Positions 34,245 to 44,000 of a stretch of 64,000 nt of DNA are shown piece after piece (the first letter of the stretch is position 1; each line of letters starts with the position of its first letter). Both the position numbers and the translations under genes were made by a program. A model generated the notes under the pieces. The model made no database searches. It had not been told where the DNA came from and saw nothing but the letters and a program-made list of their open reading frames with translations. The stretch lies in contig CALWJT010000016.1 in assembly GCA_944381075.1 (NCBI GenBank), positions 1 to 64,000 on the forward strand. The letters run 5' to 3'. Source of the DNA: an uncultured Clostridia bacterium. Its GTDB lineage: Bacteria; Bacillota; Clostridia; Oscillospirales; CAG-272.

Positions 34245-35171
34245 TTATACTACCTCGTTTAAAATATAATAATAAAATTTTTCAGAGCATTGATGAATGC
34301 AAAATAGATCATCACAAATATCCAAATATTTAAACGGAATGTTTTGAATAATATAAATAAATAACGAGGAATTCAGTATGTTTTTAACATGTTCAGGCAA
34401 AAGGTAGCTAATTCCAACGACATTATTCAACAGTAAACTTTTCTTTTGTAATTCATTGTCTATATTCTTTACTTCAATCCCGATTTTATTTCTAACTCTC
34501 CGTAAAAAAAATATGCATTTTAAATTGAATATTCCAGAAATATTTCCAAACCCCAAGTTAAGGCATCGGCTTTCTATAAATTTTTTCCCTTGTAAACTTT
34601 CTTTTGCAGTAACAAATATATTATCTTCATTTGAAAGGCTTTTAAATGTACTGAAGTTCATTTTTAATGGCATACTATTAGAAAAACATGAAATAATATT
34701 ATTAGTCCTTGTTAAGTATAGTGTATCGTCTGAAAAAACATTTGTAAATTTTGTCAAATGTGAAACAAAAGTGGTTTTTCCAACGCCCTTATCCGCGCAA
34801 AATGCTATAATTTTTTTATTACACTCAATACTGCTTGCATGAAGCAGGATATCTTTACAATTATGTGCCAAAATAGAAAAAGGCAAATTATAGAGTGTGG
34901 ATTCAAGTTCATTTTTATTTTTATAATATGCCTTAATCCTATTGTTTTCCACATCAATAACATATGAAGTAAGTGGCGATTCAATAATATAATCCTTATT
35001 ATTTTTCGTGCAATAAATTTTTTCATTGTCGAATGTTTTTTCATTATGGCAAGATAAATCTATGATACAATCTGACATAAAAAAGTTTTCATTGCATTTA
35101 GGAAGAAAACTAAGTGGTATATTAGATTTTAAAATAAATTTATAACAATTATAAACATACTGTTCATTCAT
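34245..35171 (-). CDS. HPr-kinase-like protein of a RiPP cluster
   Basis: The 308-residue protein matches HprK-related kinases of peptide clusters: DILLHASSIE (about 107-116), P-loop CADKGVGKTTF (about 125-135), and VFSDDTLYL with the catalytic aspartates (about 145-153). Related lasso-peptide kinases phosphorylate the hydroxyl of a C-terminal serine of the precursor. The precursor in this island ends in serine. The gene overlaps the exporter stop by 8 bases and precedes the nucleotidyltransferase, indicating shared transcription. Function in this cluster is inference. Confidence 0.78.
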   Translation of the reverse strand: MNEQYVYNCYKFILKSNIPLSFLPKCNENFFMSDCIIDLSCHNEKTFDNEKIYCTKNNKDYIIESPLTSYVIDVENNRIKAYYKNKNELESTLYNLPFSILAHNCKDILLHASSIECNKKIIAFCADKGVGKTTFVSHLTKFTNVFSDDTLYLTRTNNIISCFSNSMPLKMNFSTFKSLSNEDNIFVTAKESLQGKKFIESRCLNLGFGNISGIFNLKCIFFLRRVRNKIGIEVKNIDNELQKKSLLLNNVVGISYLLPEHVKNILNSSLFIYIIQNIPFKYLDICDDLFCIHQCSEKFYYYILNEVV

Positions 35172-36984
35172 ATTCTTTAATCACCTTATTAATCTCATAG
35201 GCGTGCGCCTGCTTTTCAAACATATCACGGTAATAACTGTTCGGATCGGAACATAATTGCTCATGTGTTCCAGATTCAATAATTTTTCCGTTATCAATCA
35301 TTATAATTTTATCAGAGCAAACCGTCGTTGTTAGTCTGTGCGAAACAAATAAAGCAATCTGATCAGATGTCATTTGCATGATTTTTTCATTAAGCTTAAA
35401 CTCTGCAAACGGGTCAAGAGAACTATTTGCCTCATCTAAAACAATAACTGACGAATTTCGAATATAAGCCCTTGACAAAGATAGTTTTTGTAACTCGCCA
35501 CCAGAGAAATTGACCCCGTTTTCATCAAATTCCCGCCCGATATTTGCATCTATTCCCCCATCAATACCTTTAATCTTATGAGATAGTCCGCTGAACTCCA
35601 ATGATGCCTGGATATCTTTTTCATTATAAACTTCTCCCATTGATATATTCTCTCGAATGGAAAAAGCGAAGATATTGTAATCTTGCATGACTGTTGCAAA
35701 ACATTTCCTTAAATTAACAATATTATAGTTTTTAATATCAGCGTCGTTTATCAATATCTCCCCATCGGTTACATCGTACAGTCTTAATAATAGCTTGATA
35801 ATAGTTGATTTCCCGGCACCGTTTCTTCCAACTATCGCTACCTTTTCACCAGATGTTATACGAAATGATATATTGTCCAGAATCAGTTCATCGTGATGCG
35901 GATATTTAAAAAAAACATTTTTGAACTCTATGGAAATAATCTTTTCAATACTTTTTTTATCTTCAATATCGTTTTCAATTGATGGCTGATAATCCAAGAT
36001 TCCGCGTAAATGTGACACATAATATTCGCTTTCAAAATTTAATCGGTCAAAAGAATTGATAATACCAGCCAATTCACCTGAGATTTGATAACACGCTGAA
36101 AACAACACGGTGAAACTGCCGAGTGTAATATCTCCGGTAATCGTTTTAAATGCAATATAACCTAATAAAACAGGTGCTATCATTAAAGTATTTATTACAC
36201 TGATAATGTATTTAAACCTCCAATATTTCGCTTTTGTTTCTTTGTATATTTTATACTTTTCAACAAATGTTTCATTAAGTTTATTAATTAAGAACTGCCC
36301 TAAGTTATAGAGCCTTACATCTTTGGCGAAATCTTTGAAATGAGAAACCTTTTTTATGTATTCTGATTTTCTGTTAATTGTTTCCTCTGCTTCATACTGC
36401 TCCTGGGAATATCGGCTTGATCTGTTTTGATCAAAAAATGATACAACAACCATAACCGCAATGATAATAAGTATAAACGGATCTAATGTAATTATAATTG
36501 ACGATAGCAGAATTACATTGAATACATTTTTGGCAATAGAAAAAAGTATATTTAAAAAGTCCAAGGCTTTTGTATCAGCATACCTTATCGCTTTCGTATA
36601 ATTATCATAAAATTTGAAATTTTCATAGCACTCCAAATCTTGTTTCATGGCTTTTTTTATAAATACATTCTGCAAATTATTTCGCAACTTATATTCTCTG
36701 CTTGATATAATAACATTGCTTATAATGGTAGAAGCGGAATACAAAATGAAAGAAATTACCTGCAGAATAATGATATGCCTGATAACAATATTAAAAGAGT
36801 TTTTCGCCGTAATAGAATCTATGATCCACTTAATATATAAAGTTCCGACTGCAGTTTGAAGCGTTGCAATAATTAACGAAATGAATTTTAACGGTATTAT
36901 AAATTTATCGCCATTCCAAATATATTTTAACATTAACTTAATATCAGCGATTGTGATTTTTAGGGGATGCTTTTTATTTGTCAT
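35164..36984 (-). CDS. ABC-type peptide exporter (membrane plus ATPase)
   Basis: The 606-residue half-transporter has six membrane helices in the first 310 residues (FIIPLKFISLIIATLQTAVG, VFNVILLSSIIITLDPFILI). The ATPase has Walker A GRNGAGKST, signature FSGGELQKLSLSRAY, Walker B VIVLDEANSSLDP and the H-loop SHRLTT. There is no N-terminal C39 peptidase, so it would not cleave a double-glycine leader. I chose the ATG at 36982-36984 (MTNKKHPL), preceded by GGAG; upstream in-frame residues derive from the IS110 relic. It probably exports the mature peptide. Confidence 0.9.
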   Translation of the reverse strand: MTNKKHPLKITIADIKLMLKYIWNGDKFIIPLKFISLIIATLQTAVGTLYIKWIIDSITAKNSFNIVIRHIIILQVISFILYSASTIISNVIISSREYKLRNNLQNVFIKKAMKQDLECYENFKFYDNYTKAIRYADTKALDFLNILFSIAKNVFNVILLSSIIITLDPFILIIIAVMVVVSFFDQNRSSRYSQEQYEAEETINRKSEYIKKVSHFKDFAKDVRLYNLGQFLINKLNETFVEKYKIYKETKAKYWRFKYIISVINTLMIAPVLLGYIAFKTITGDITLGSFTVLFSACYQISGELAGIINSFDRLNFESEYYVSHLRGILDYQPSIENDIEDKKSIEKIISIEFKNVFFKYPHHDELILDNISFRITSGEKVAIVGRNGAGKSTIIKLLLRLYDVTDGEILINDADIKNYNIVNLRKCFATVMQDYNIFAFSIRENISMGEVYNEKDIQASLEFSGLSHKIKGIDGGIDANIGREFDENGVNFSGGELQKLSLSRAYIRNSSVIVLDEANSSLDPFAEFKLNEKIMQMTSDQIALFVSHRLTTTVCSDKIIMIDNGKIIESGTHEQLCSDPNSYYRDMFEKQAHAYEINKVIKEYE

Positions 36985-37103
36985 TTTAATCTCCATTCTG
37001 TCGCTTTGAGTCAGCACAAATAGTGATGAAAAAGTGCCGGATAGCGGCGATTTTGTAACAAAATTGTTGTAAAATACATATGCAGGAGTATATATCAAAC
37101 CTG

Positions 37104-37310
37104 CGTTAGTGCAAGTCGCTCACGTAGCCGTAAAAGCCACAGACAATTCTTACTACCGCTTAAAGTATGATCAAATCTCCAAACGCAGAGGGAAGAAACA
37201 TGACATTATTGCCATTGCACGGAATGATCCTCACTGCTGTTTTCCCAATTATAGCAAGGACTAAGATGTGGTCAAACCTTGCTTTTGATGAACCACCGTT
37301 GCCTGCTTAA
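37104..37310 (+). pseudogene. C-terminal relic of an IS110-family transposase
   Basis: The plus strand reads LVQVAHVAVKATDNSYYRLK and YDQISKRRGKKHDIIAIAR, then after a one-base shift MILTAVFPIIARTKMW to a stop near 37310. This is the conserved end of IS110/IS116/IS902 transposases. The N-terminal RuvC-like domain is gone. It separates the radical SAM gene from the exporter gene, so an insertion once landed inside the RiPP operon and was mostly lost. Confidence 0.75.
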
Positions 37311-37476
37311 TAGCTTTGGACAAAAGCTTTTCTCAAGAAGTTTACCTTAAAAAGATCGGTGGGATTCCAGACCTAACCCGTGGCTATATTCGCTTTCGTT
37401 AACTCTGCAAAGAATTGTTTTGTGCAGGGCTTTCTTGTTGCACTTTCTCGGCGGCAAGTGATTCGTATCTTTCACG

Positions 37477-38808
37477 CTATTTTCTTCGAATGGATTTAAT
37501 CATGTAATTATACTTATTCATTAGGACTTCTGATGTAACAATAAAATCATTTGGGCAACGATTATTACCATTTATAATTCTCGATTTAGGACAATTCTGA
37601 GCAAAACAAACAGGCAAATTGATGCATTCCTTGCATTTGTTTTCAAGTTCTATTTTTCCATTTGGCAAAACAAAACGGCTCCATTTATATAAATTAAATT
37701 CTATTCTTTCATTCTCAATTGTTCCTACAACATTAAATTTATCAAGTTCTTCATCTTCTTCGTTGCATTTTCTTAATTTTCCATCGCTCCCTAATGTAAA
37801 GTGATATGGCAACCCAGCATAGCAAACTCGTTTGAATGGATTATAATAATTATAATTTGTTAAGGGTTCTATCCCTTTTTTAATCGCCTCTTCCATTAAC
37901 ATAACTGTCGTGTACGGTTCTATAGAATAATCAATAACATCAAGAGCTTCATCGTTCTCGCCTCCCCATTTACCAATAGTATGAAAAAACACGGTAAACC
38001 TACTATCAAGATTATCTTTTATTGCATCAAACAGTTCATTTATACCAGCAAATGTTTCGTTATTATAGTTCACTCTGATAGAAATATGAAAATCAAACTC
38101 TTTAAAAGAATTAAAAGTTTTTAAATTATCAAATATTATATTCCATGTAGGTCGTCCATCTGATAATGGTCTGTTGCTATTATGAGTTTCTTTATCTCCA
38201 TCTATTGTAATTTGGAAAAAATCAAATTGATTGTTCAATAGATATTCAATCTGATCTTTAGAAAATAAAGATCCATTTGTTGTTGCGCCATAATGATATC
38301 TAACATTTTTACCGTAAAAAAAACTATTCAAATTATCAGTAACTTTCTTTATTATATCAAATGAAATGAATGGCTCTCCACCAAACCACTCTATATAAAA
38401 ATCTTTTAACCCATGATCATAATAATAATTTTTTATTGCTTTTATAAATTTATCTATATTTTCATCAGAAATTACTTTTTTGCCATGTTCTTGATAACAA
38501 TATTTACATCTAAAGTTGCATATATTGTTGGGCATTATTATAAAAGACAAATTTGTAGGATCAAACATTTGTTTATAATATGATGCCATCACTTCTTGCA
38601 CTTCATCAATATCATCAGGAACACAAAACGCTTTTTTAAATATGTCATTTTCTATATTATCACAGTCTTTTTTCTTTAAAGATAAAAGATCTCCTTTAAG
38701 TTTTTCTTCTTCATTATTGACAAAAATTTGTGCTCCATTTTTCATATTATATAATAATACGCCATCTTCTACTTCATGTATTACTGTATATTTTGATATT
38801 TTTAACAT
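37477..38808 (-). CDS. Radical SAM/SPASM peptide maturase
   Basis: The 443-residue enzyme has the radical SAM cluster motif CNFRCKYC (CX3CX2C, about residues 101-108), then FYIEWFGGEPFISF and TTNGSLF typical of peptide-modifying members. It has a C-terminal SPASM domain with two auxiliary-cluster cysteine sets (CNEEDEE..., CKECINLPVCFAQNCPKSR, NRCPND). The N-terminal 90 residues (ISKYTVIHEVEDGVLLYNMK) resemble the leader-binding start of ranthipeptide-type maturases. It lies just downstream of the seven-Cys precursor, its presumed substrate, from which a 13-bp hairpin separates it. Likely chemistry is thioether or C-C crosslinking; not provable here. Confidence 0.9.
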   Translation of the reverse strand: MLKISKYTVIHEVEDGVLLYNMKNGAQIFVNNEEEKLKGDLLSLKKKDCDNIENDIFKKAFCVPDDIDEVQEVMASYYKQMFDPTNLSFIIMPNNICNFRCKYCYQEHGKKVISDENIDKFIKAIKNYYYDHGLKDFYIEWFGGEPFISFDIIKKVTDNLNSFFYGKNVRYHYGATTNGSLFSKDQIEYLLNNQFDFFQITIDGDKETHNSNRPLSDGRPTWNIIFDNLKTFNSFKEFDFHISIRVNYNNETFAGINELFDAIKDNLDSRFTVFFHTIGKWGGENDEALDVIDYSIEPYTTVMLMEEAIKKGIEPLTNYNYYNPFKRVCYAGLPYHFTLGSDGKLRKCNEEDEELDKFNVVGTIENERIEFNLYKWSRFVLPNGKIELENKCKECINLPVCFAQNCPKSRIINGNNRCPNDFIVTSEVLMNKYNYMIKSIRRK

Positions 38809-38886
38809 ATATATTTTCTCCTTAAATTAAATAATACCATTCAGATGGTCGGGACTAAAACTTAAACTTATTCCGACATTAGTTGT

Positions 38887-38931
38887 GGTACAACATAGAA
38901 CTTTAGTTTTGAATAAGCTCTATGTTGTACC
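38887..38931 (-). promoter_or_regulatory. 13-bp perfect hairpin between precursor and maturase genes
   Basis: GGTACAACATAGA (38887-38899) and TCTATGTTGTACC (38919-38931) pair perfectly around a 19-base loop. It begins 7 bases after the precursor stop. There is no T-run, so rather than a full terminator it may be a partial attenuator or an mRNA-end stabiliser giving more precursor than enzyme mRNA, common in peptide operons. Confidence 0.65.
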
Positions 38932-38937
38932 CGCATT

Positions 38938-39060
38938 TTAACTACCGCAGGAACCTTGACATCCATTGCATTTGCCCTTGCAACCACAATTAGTGTCACA
39001 TCCTGGAGGGCAATTGCCATTCGATCCATTTAATGAATCGATATCAGATAAGAAATACAT
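38938..39060 (-). CDS. Cysteine-rich RiPP precursor peptide (7 Cys, 40 residues)
   Basis: AAAGGAG sits 7 bases before the ATG at 39058-39060. The short leader is MYFLSDIDSLNGSNGN. The core from residue 17 contains cysteines at 17, 21, 25, 27, 31, 34 and 38, with spacers rich in Gly, Asn, Lys and Pro, and ends ...GSCGS. It lies directly upstream of the radical SAM/SPASM gene on the same strand. Composition and position mark it as the substrate. It recalls the clostridial seven-cysteine ('Clo7bot'-type) and SCIFF/ranthipeptide classes, but exact membership needs a search. The final residue is serine, of interest because of the HprK-like kinase in the operon. Confidence 0.85.
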   Translation of the reverse strand: MYFLSDIDSLNGSNGNCPPGCDTNCGCKGKCNGCQGSCGS

Positions 39061-39771
39061 GTTTTTTCTCCTTTCACTATAAAATTATGTTACAGCACAA
39101 AACTATTATCTTTATGCCAAAACATCAAATGGTCTTTGAATAATAATTCGCTTGTCTTTATATTTTCAATTCAGGTTATTTTCAAAAAAAAAAATTTTGT
39201 AAGGTTTAATAAACAAAATGAACTTCAAAAACTGCGTGATAGCCATAATAAATTATTCTGTCCGATTTCCAGGTGAAGAAGTTGATACTTTACTCCGAAG
39301 TATTGATTTCTGGAAAATTCAACACTTGTTTTTCGTCGCTTGTAAACTCAACTTTTAAATCTTTTTGTAATTTATTATATCTTTATTGCTAAACGTTACA
39401 TAATATAGGCAAGCTAATCATAGCCTCATGGCATGATACGATATTAAAAATGCGATAAAAGAATATCCTATCTTAGGACGCAATGCGCTTTTAAAACAGT
39501 ATTATAATTATGGCAAACAAAAATTACTTGGAGAAGGAGAATATCCGTCACACAAATTATACAGAAAATCAATTAAATGATTGTGATAAGCACCATGTGA
39601 ATATACTACATTTCAAAACCTCACTGATGTTACCAGAAGCCGTTTCCTCTATTTTTTGTTTATATGATAACTATTTAAGGATAGCGGAGCTCCGAGCGAG
39701 ACAGACGCAGAATCGTGCATCAACGGGTCACGTAGCAAAGCTGCATTCAAGTTCGGTGGTGAAAAGTTCTT
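39061..39771. other. AT-rich upstream region of the RiPP operon
   Basis: No supportable gene. A candidate leftward promoter is TTGAAA (complement of 39164-39169), an 18-base gap and TATTAT (complement of 39140-39145), which would give a leader of about 70 bases before the precursor. A plus-strand frame from 39510 has no ribosome site and ends in the IS30 relic, so I do not call it. Confidence 0.45.
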
Positions 39772-39915
39772 CCGGTATCCAAGCCACTTACATGGCGGTC
39801 CGTTGATGATGTCCGCAAAGATCATGACCTCATCGGCAGTGTAGTCGGCGATACGCTCTCTCTTTGGGATAAAACGATGTAGCATTCGATTGTGGCATTC
39901 AACAGTGCACTTCTC
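39772..39915 (-). pseudogene. C-terminal relic of an IS30-type transposase
   Basis: The minus strand reads EKCTVECHNRMLHRFIPKRE, RIADYTADEVMIFADIINGP and PCKWLGYR, the well-known end of IS30 transposases (the consensus 'RFIPKG...DI...I...IN.LPRK.LGYRTP'). Upstream the frame is broken and downstream the usual TPEELF end is lost. No terminal inverted repeats are seen. Confidence 0.7.
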
Positions 39916-40254
39916 TCATGACCGGTGCGGGTGCGTACGGTGTCCCAGATACACTTTTTGCCCCGAGTCCGCTTTGTATCTCTGTGCCCGACCGTGATAA
40001 AAGGCTATAGTTCCGCATTAAATCTAATTCTTAATTGTGTTGTAAGATCATCCGAGGTGTCTCGCAACCCGTAGATTGACTAGCCGTTCTTTTCGATGCC
40101 CCTCAATTTCGTGTCATTCTTCCGAGGTTGCGAGTGGGCATGGCATTCGCGATATTCTGTGATATAATAGGCGTTGTATATAACAATCATCCCTCTGGAA
40201 TTTGGAACCGTTGCAACTTTATTTTTGCAATTGCGCTACATGTTGGAGATTTAA

Positions 40255-40303
40255 AAACCCGCACAAGTGCGCCATAACTCAGTGCATGCACTTGTGCGGG
40301 TTT
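40255..40303. terminator. 16-bp perfect hairpin, bidirectional terminator
   Basis: AAACCCGCACAAGTGC (40255-40270) and GCACTTGTGCGGGTTT (40288-40303) are exact complements with a 17-base loop. It separates the IS30 relic from the polymerase-like pseudogene; the 500 bases around it hold no gene. Confidence 0.75.
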
Positions 40304-40570
40304 AGAAGTCTCGGGTGGGAAATGCTGATTGCACTTGCGCTTGGGAGACATTAGGTTTTTATGAGCTTTTACTAAATTAAGTGTAACATGAGCGTCATAT
40401 TTTGTCAATACAAATATTTCCATTACATGCAAAATCGTGGACATACACAAAAAATAATGAAAATCCATGCTGTTATACTTGGTTTTTTGTGCAGTATTGA
40501 TATAATTTATACAAATTGCACAAAAGAAGACGATTAGGATGTTGAATGGTAACCACTGATCCATTTTCTC

Positions 40571-43070
40571 TTATGTTGCCGTTACCACCATCGTTGTGCT
40601 TGTTTTCATCCTGAACATACACGCATCTGTTTTTCCATCTTTCCGTTCTGTAAGCGTGCCGGTCAAATGTTTCAGATACATTCTGTTCAGCGCCGAAGTA
40701 CCGAGGAAAGCCTTCACATTTGTCACAGGAAGGACACACCATTCGCTGTCGGTTGGTTTGTTAGCGATATAGTATTCGAGTAGCGTCCTTGTTACATTCA
40801 GCGGAACAGACTTTGGCGTGACAGCGGCAAGCCTCTGTTCTTGTTCTTCCGTTAGGGTAATCGATTCTTGCCGCAATGCACCCAGCTCCAGCGCATCTGC
40901 AATCACATCATCAAAGCGAAGAATCAAATCCCCCTTTGTTCCTTCCGAAAAGATCGGGATTTGGTATTGTATGACCTTCTTACGCCAAGCATCCTCCAGT
41001 TTTTCGATGTTGCCGACAATTTTTTGTGTGGTCTTGCCTACCTTGTCGCGGCTGGCGTTAATAAAATCTACGATGCCGTGCAAGTGCCGGATAGCTGTTC
41101 TCGTCTACAAGCTCCGGAAACTCATCGTGAAGTTCACGGAAATCTGTTTTGAACTGCCACTCCGCCTTCGGGGTGGCATCCTTTTTGTCCGGAATACTGC
41201 AGTCTTAATGCGTGTCGCATTCATCTCGGTGAACAGGGCATATAGACTCTCGGAGTCGTATGTGTCCTCTTGGTCACGTATCATGAGAATGCGGTCAATA
41301 TCTCTTCTCTTGGAATTGCTCGGTGTCGGATGACTGTTTGAGCGAATACGACGCAGACAGCGGTCGTAGGTGTCGATCAACTCTTTTATCGGCTCAAAGA
41401 GAGCTGCATCGAGGTTGTCCTGCCAATTCGGAGATTTAGCAAAGGTGAAAAGTCCGGAGGACGGCGCGGGCTTTGGAACTTTCCTCGGCGTGTTCTTTTT
41501 GAGCATATAAGCATAGTACGGCAGCTTTTCCACATTCGCCGTTACGCTGTCCCAATCGGTACTATCAATGTATTTTTTCATCTTTTCCGCAAAGGTATCT
41601 TCATACCACGCAGGGCGAGCTTCGGATTCTTTGGGGCGTGATCCACATAGTAATCGAACTGAAACCATTCGTCGTTGAGAAGGCGGTAATAGATTTCTTC
41701 GGTCGTTTTGGTAAACCATGATCCGGTATCGCTGTCATTTAGCTCGTCCTCTTTGTCAATATGATCTTTCATCCAGTCAGACGGTTGATCAACTGGTCTG
41801 AATTGATCGGTACTCAGAGCAAGCGTGGATAAAAACTGATAGTTCAGATCCGTGTACTGCTCATTTTCAGTGTTGTTGACACCTGTAATATACAAAGCGT
41901 GGCGATAGTTCCGGCAACGGTCAAGATATTCCGAAAAAGTCAGCCCGTTTTCGGTCATCCAACCACATCCCTTGAATTGGCTCTTGGTCAGAATCATATG
42001 AATACGCTCGACTGGGTGTGAAATGCCCACATATCTGTAATCGTTGTGACTGTTGCTTCTCTGCAGAGTCCGTGAAAGTCCACCTCATGCACCATGCCCT
42101 TGATATATGGCATACAGATCTGGAAGGATGTATGAATGTGTTGGCCGCAGTAGAATCTGTCAATTGTGGCGGCAAGTTCGGGAGATACAATTCCCTCACC
42201 GTCAAACAGCGTGACCTTGATATCGCTCTTTTTCTCGACTCTCTCATAGTTGCGAACACCACCGACACCTGTGGTGTCGGTGGTGACATCGATGTCGGGA
42301 TATACGGCTGTCGGGTTGTCAATAATGACAATAGCATCCTTTCCCCATAACATATCCGTCTCAATGCGTGTACCGCTTGAAAATAATAAACCGTTGTAGG
42401 CATAGAGCTTGGATAGCTGACAATCGCCAATGGTCATACCGACCATCATACGGCGGCGAAGTTCGTCATACACATCCGCACGAATAAAAGAGAGCTTTGC
42501 GTTTCGGTTCATACTGCCCGATCGCTCAAAGACAAGATAACGCATAGAGCCGTGACCAAAGTCCAATGTGATCCCCTCGGGGCGAAACATGGACTCGGTC
42601 TTTTTCTGCATAAGTGCGGTCTTGGGGTTATCCGAATCCCGATCAAATATCCCCTTGAAGTCAGGATAGAGCATGACATCACAGAGGTCTGAAATGACGG
42701 TGTCCTCGGTCGGCTGTTTGTAGTCGTTACCTCGGATGACGCACATGGACCTGAAAGAAAATGGCGTTGTCCTCCTGCCATGTGTCGCTGTTTCCCATCA
42801 GCACGCTTTTTGTCTGTGCCTCGGTGAGGTCAAAGAAATAAATATCGTTACCCATCGGCTTTGCATAGGAGAGCATCGCCGCTAAGACCGGCATGGGAGA
42901 CGGCGAATACTTGCGCGTCTCGGCGCTCGGAAAGACAATCTACTAGGTCGAGGAACTCAAACCAATCCTTCATGAGCTGAAAGGCATCGGCAGAAATCTC
43001 AATCAGCTCACCATGCTGTGCCATCAGGGCGTGATCCACATGGTAAACCTGACCGCAACATCCGATGCCA
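40571..43070 (-). pseudogene. Large RNA-polymerase-like protein of mobile elements, multiply frameshifted
   Basis: At least five consecutive pieces in different frames join into one protein of over 800 residues. They include NDIYFFDLTEAQTKSVLMGN and IRGNDYKQPTED, then MRYLVFERSGSMNRNAKLSF and QLSKLYAYNGLLFSSGTRIE. KVTLFDGEGIVSPELAATID, HIHTSFQICMPYIKGMVHEV and AEWQFKTDFRELHDEFPELV follow, with GNIEKLEDAWRKKVIQYQIP and CVLPVTNVKAFLGTSALNR near the end. From memory this is the large protein annotated in many Clostridia elements as 'RNA-dependent RNA polymerase'; FDGEG would correspond to the DxDGD active site of that superfamily. Breaks lie near 42900, 42015, 41630, 41180 and 41085. It is divergent from the relaxase gene. 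Confidence 0.6.
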
Positions 43071-43136
43071 TCAGGCGATGCTATCAAGCAATAAACAAGC
43101 TCTGTGCCAGCACGGACGGCGTCATAGGAAGCGGTG

Positions 43137-44000
43137 ATGGCGACCGTTATTTTTATCAAGGAAAGCAAACAACCCCCCAGTGCTATGCGGGGTTGCATCA
43201 ACTATTGCGTGCAGGAAAAGAAGACCGTAGATTCTAACGGTCGGCAGTATGTGGGCGGTGTTAACTGTTTAGGTAAGTACGCATATGAAGAATTCATGGC
43301 GACAAAAAACCTTTATGGCAAGGCATCGGATATCTATTTTTATCAATATGTGCAATCCTTTATGCAGGGTGAGATCCAGTCTTATGACGAAGCTCACCGC
43401 ATAGGTATGGAGTTTGCCGAGCAGTTCTTTCCGGGTTATGAGGTGCTGGTAGCAACGCACCCGGATGCTTACGATGATAGCGGCGTTCAGCGCGTGCATA
43501 ACCATTTTATTGTCAATTCGGTCAGCTTTGAGGATGGCAGAAAGATTCACTTCACGCCTAACACTTTACAGGAGCTAAGAAAAATCAGTGATTCCATCTG
43601 CGCGGAACATGGATTTTCTGTCCTCTCTCCCTCCGAGCGAACTTACGGCAAAGCCATCGGCACACGGGAATACCGGACAACCATGAAGGGGAACGGCCGG
43701 AAATTCCAGCTCATCAATGACATTGACACCGCCATGACACAGGCGGGAGACAAACGCGAGTTCTGTGATACCCTCGCCTCTGCCGGTTATACCGTCACCT
43801 GGACGGATACAAGAAAATATATCGCATTCACCTGCCCGAACGGAATGAAAGTTCGGGACAACAAATTACACGATAACAAATACAGAAAGGATATTTTAGA
43901 GTATGAATTATCAATCAGACAACAGCTTACAGAACAACACCCTGCGTCAAGCCCAATGGAGCGGCTAAAGCGGCATCCAAGACTGCGGTCAGGACGATAG
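43137..44000 (+). CDS. MobA/VirD2-type relaxase
   Basis: The 287-residue relaxase nicks oriT and leads the strand during mobilization. The start MATVIFIKESKQPP and MRGCINYCVQEKKT are typical, with catalytic Tyr candidates at the N-terminus. The metal-binding motif is VHNHFIVNSVSF (HxH, about residues 122-124), preceded by LVATHPDAYD. The frame is intact but its last 20 residues (PMERLKRHPRLRSGR) overlap the next decayed gene and may be altered. GGAAG precedes the ATG at 43137. Neighbouring mobilization genes are broken, so the module is probably dead. Confidence 0.82.
   Translation: MATVIFIKESKQPPSAMRGCINYCVQEKKTVDSNGRQYVGGVNCLGKYAYEEFMATKNLYGKASDIYFYQYVQSFMQGEIQSYDEAHRIGMEFAEQFFPGYEVLVATHPDAYDDSGVQRVHNHFIVNSVSFEDGRKIHFTPNTLQELRKISDSICAEHGFSVLSPSERTYGKAIGTREYRTTMKGNGRKFQLINDIDTAMTQAGDKREFCDTLASAGYTVTWTDTRKYIAFTCPNGMKVRDNKLHDNKYRKDILEYELSIRQQLTEQHPASSPMERLKRHPRLRSGR

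Noticed and set aside
35164-37098. Longer exporter start giving 38 extra residues
   Set aside because: The extra N-terminus derives from DNA next to the IS110 relic and lacks a ribosome site; GGAG precedes the ATG at 36984.
39510-39806. 98-codon plus-strand frame upstream of the RiPP operon
   Set aside because: No ribosome site and its second half is antisense to the IS30 relic.
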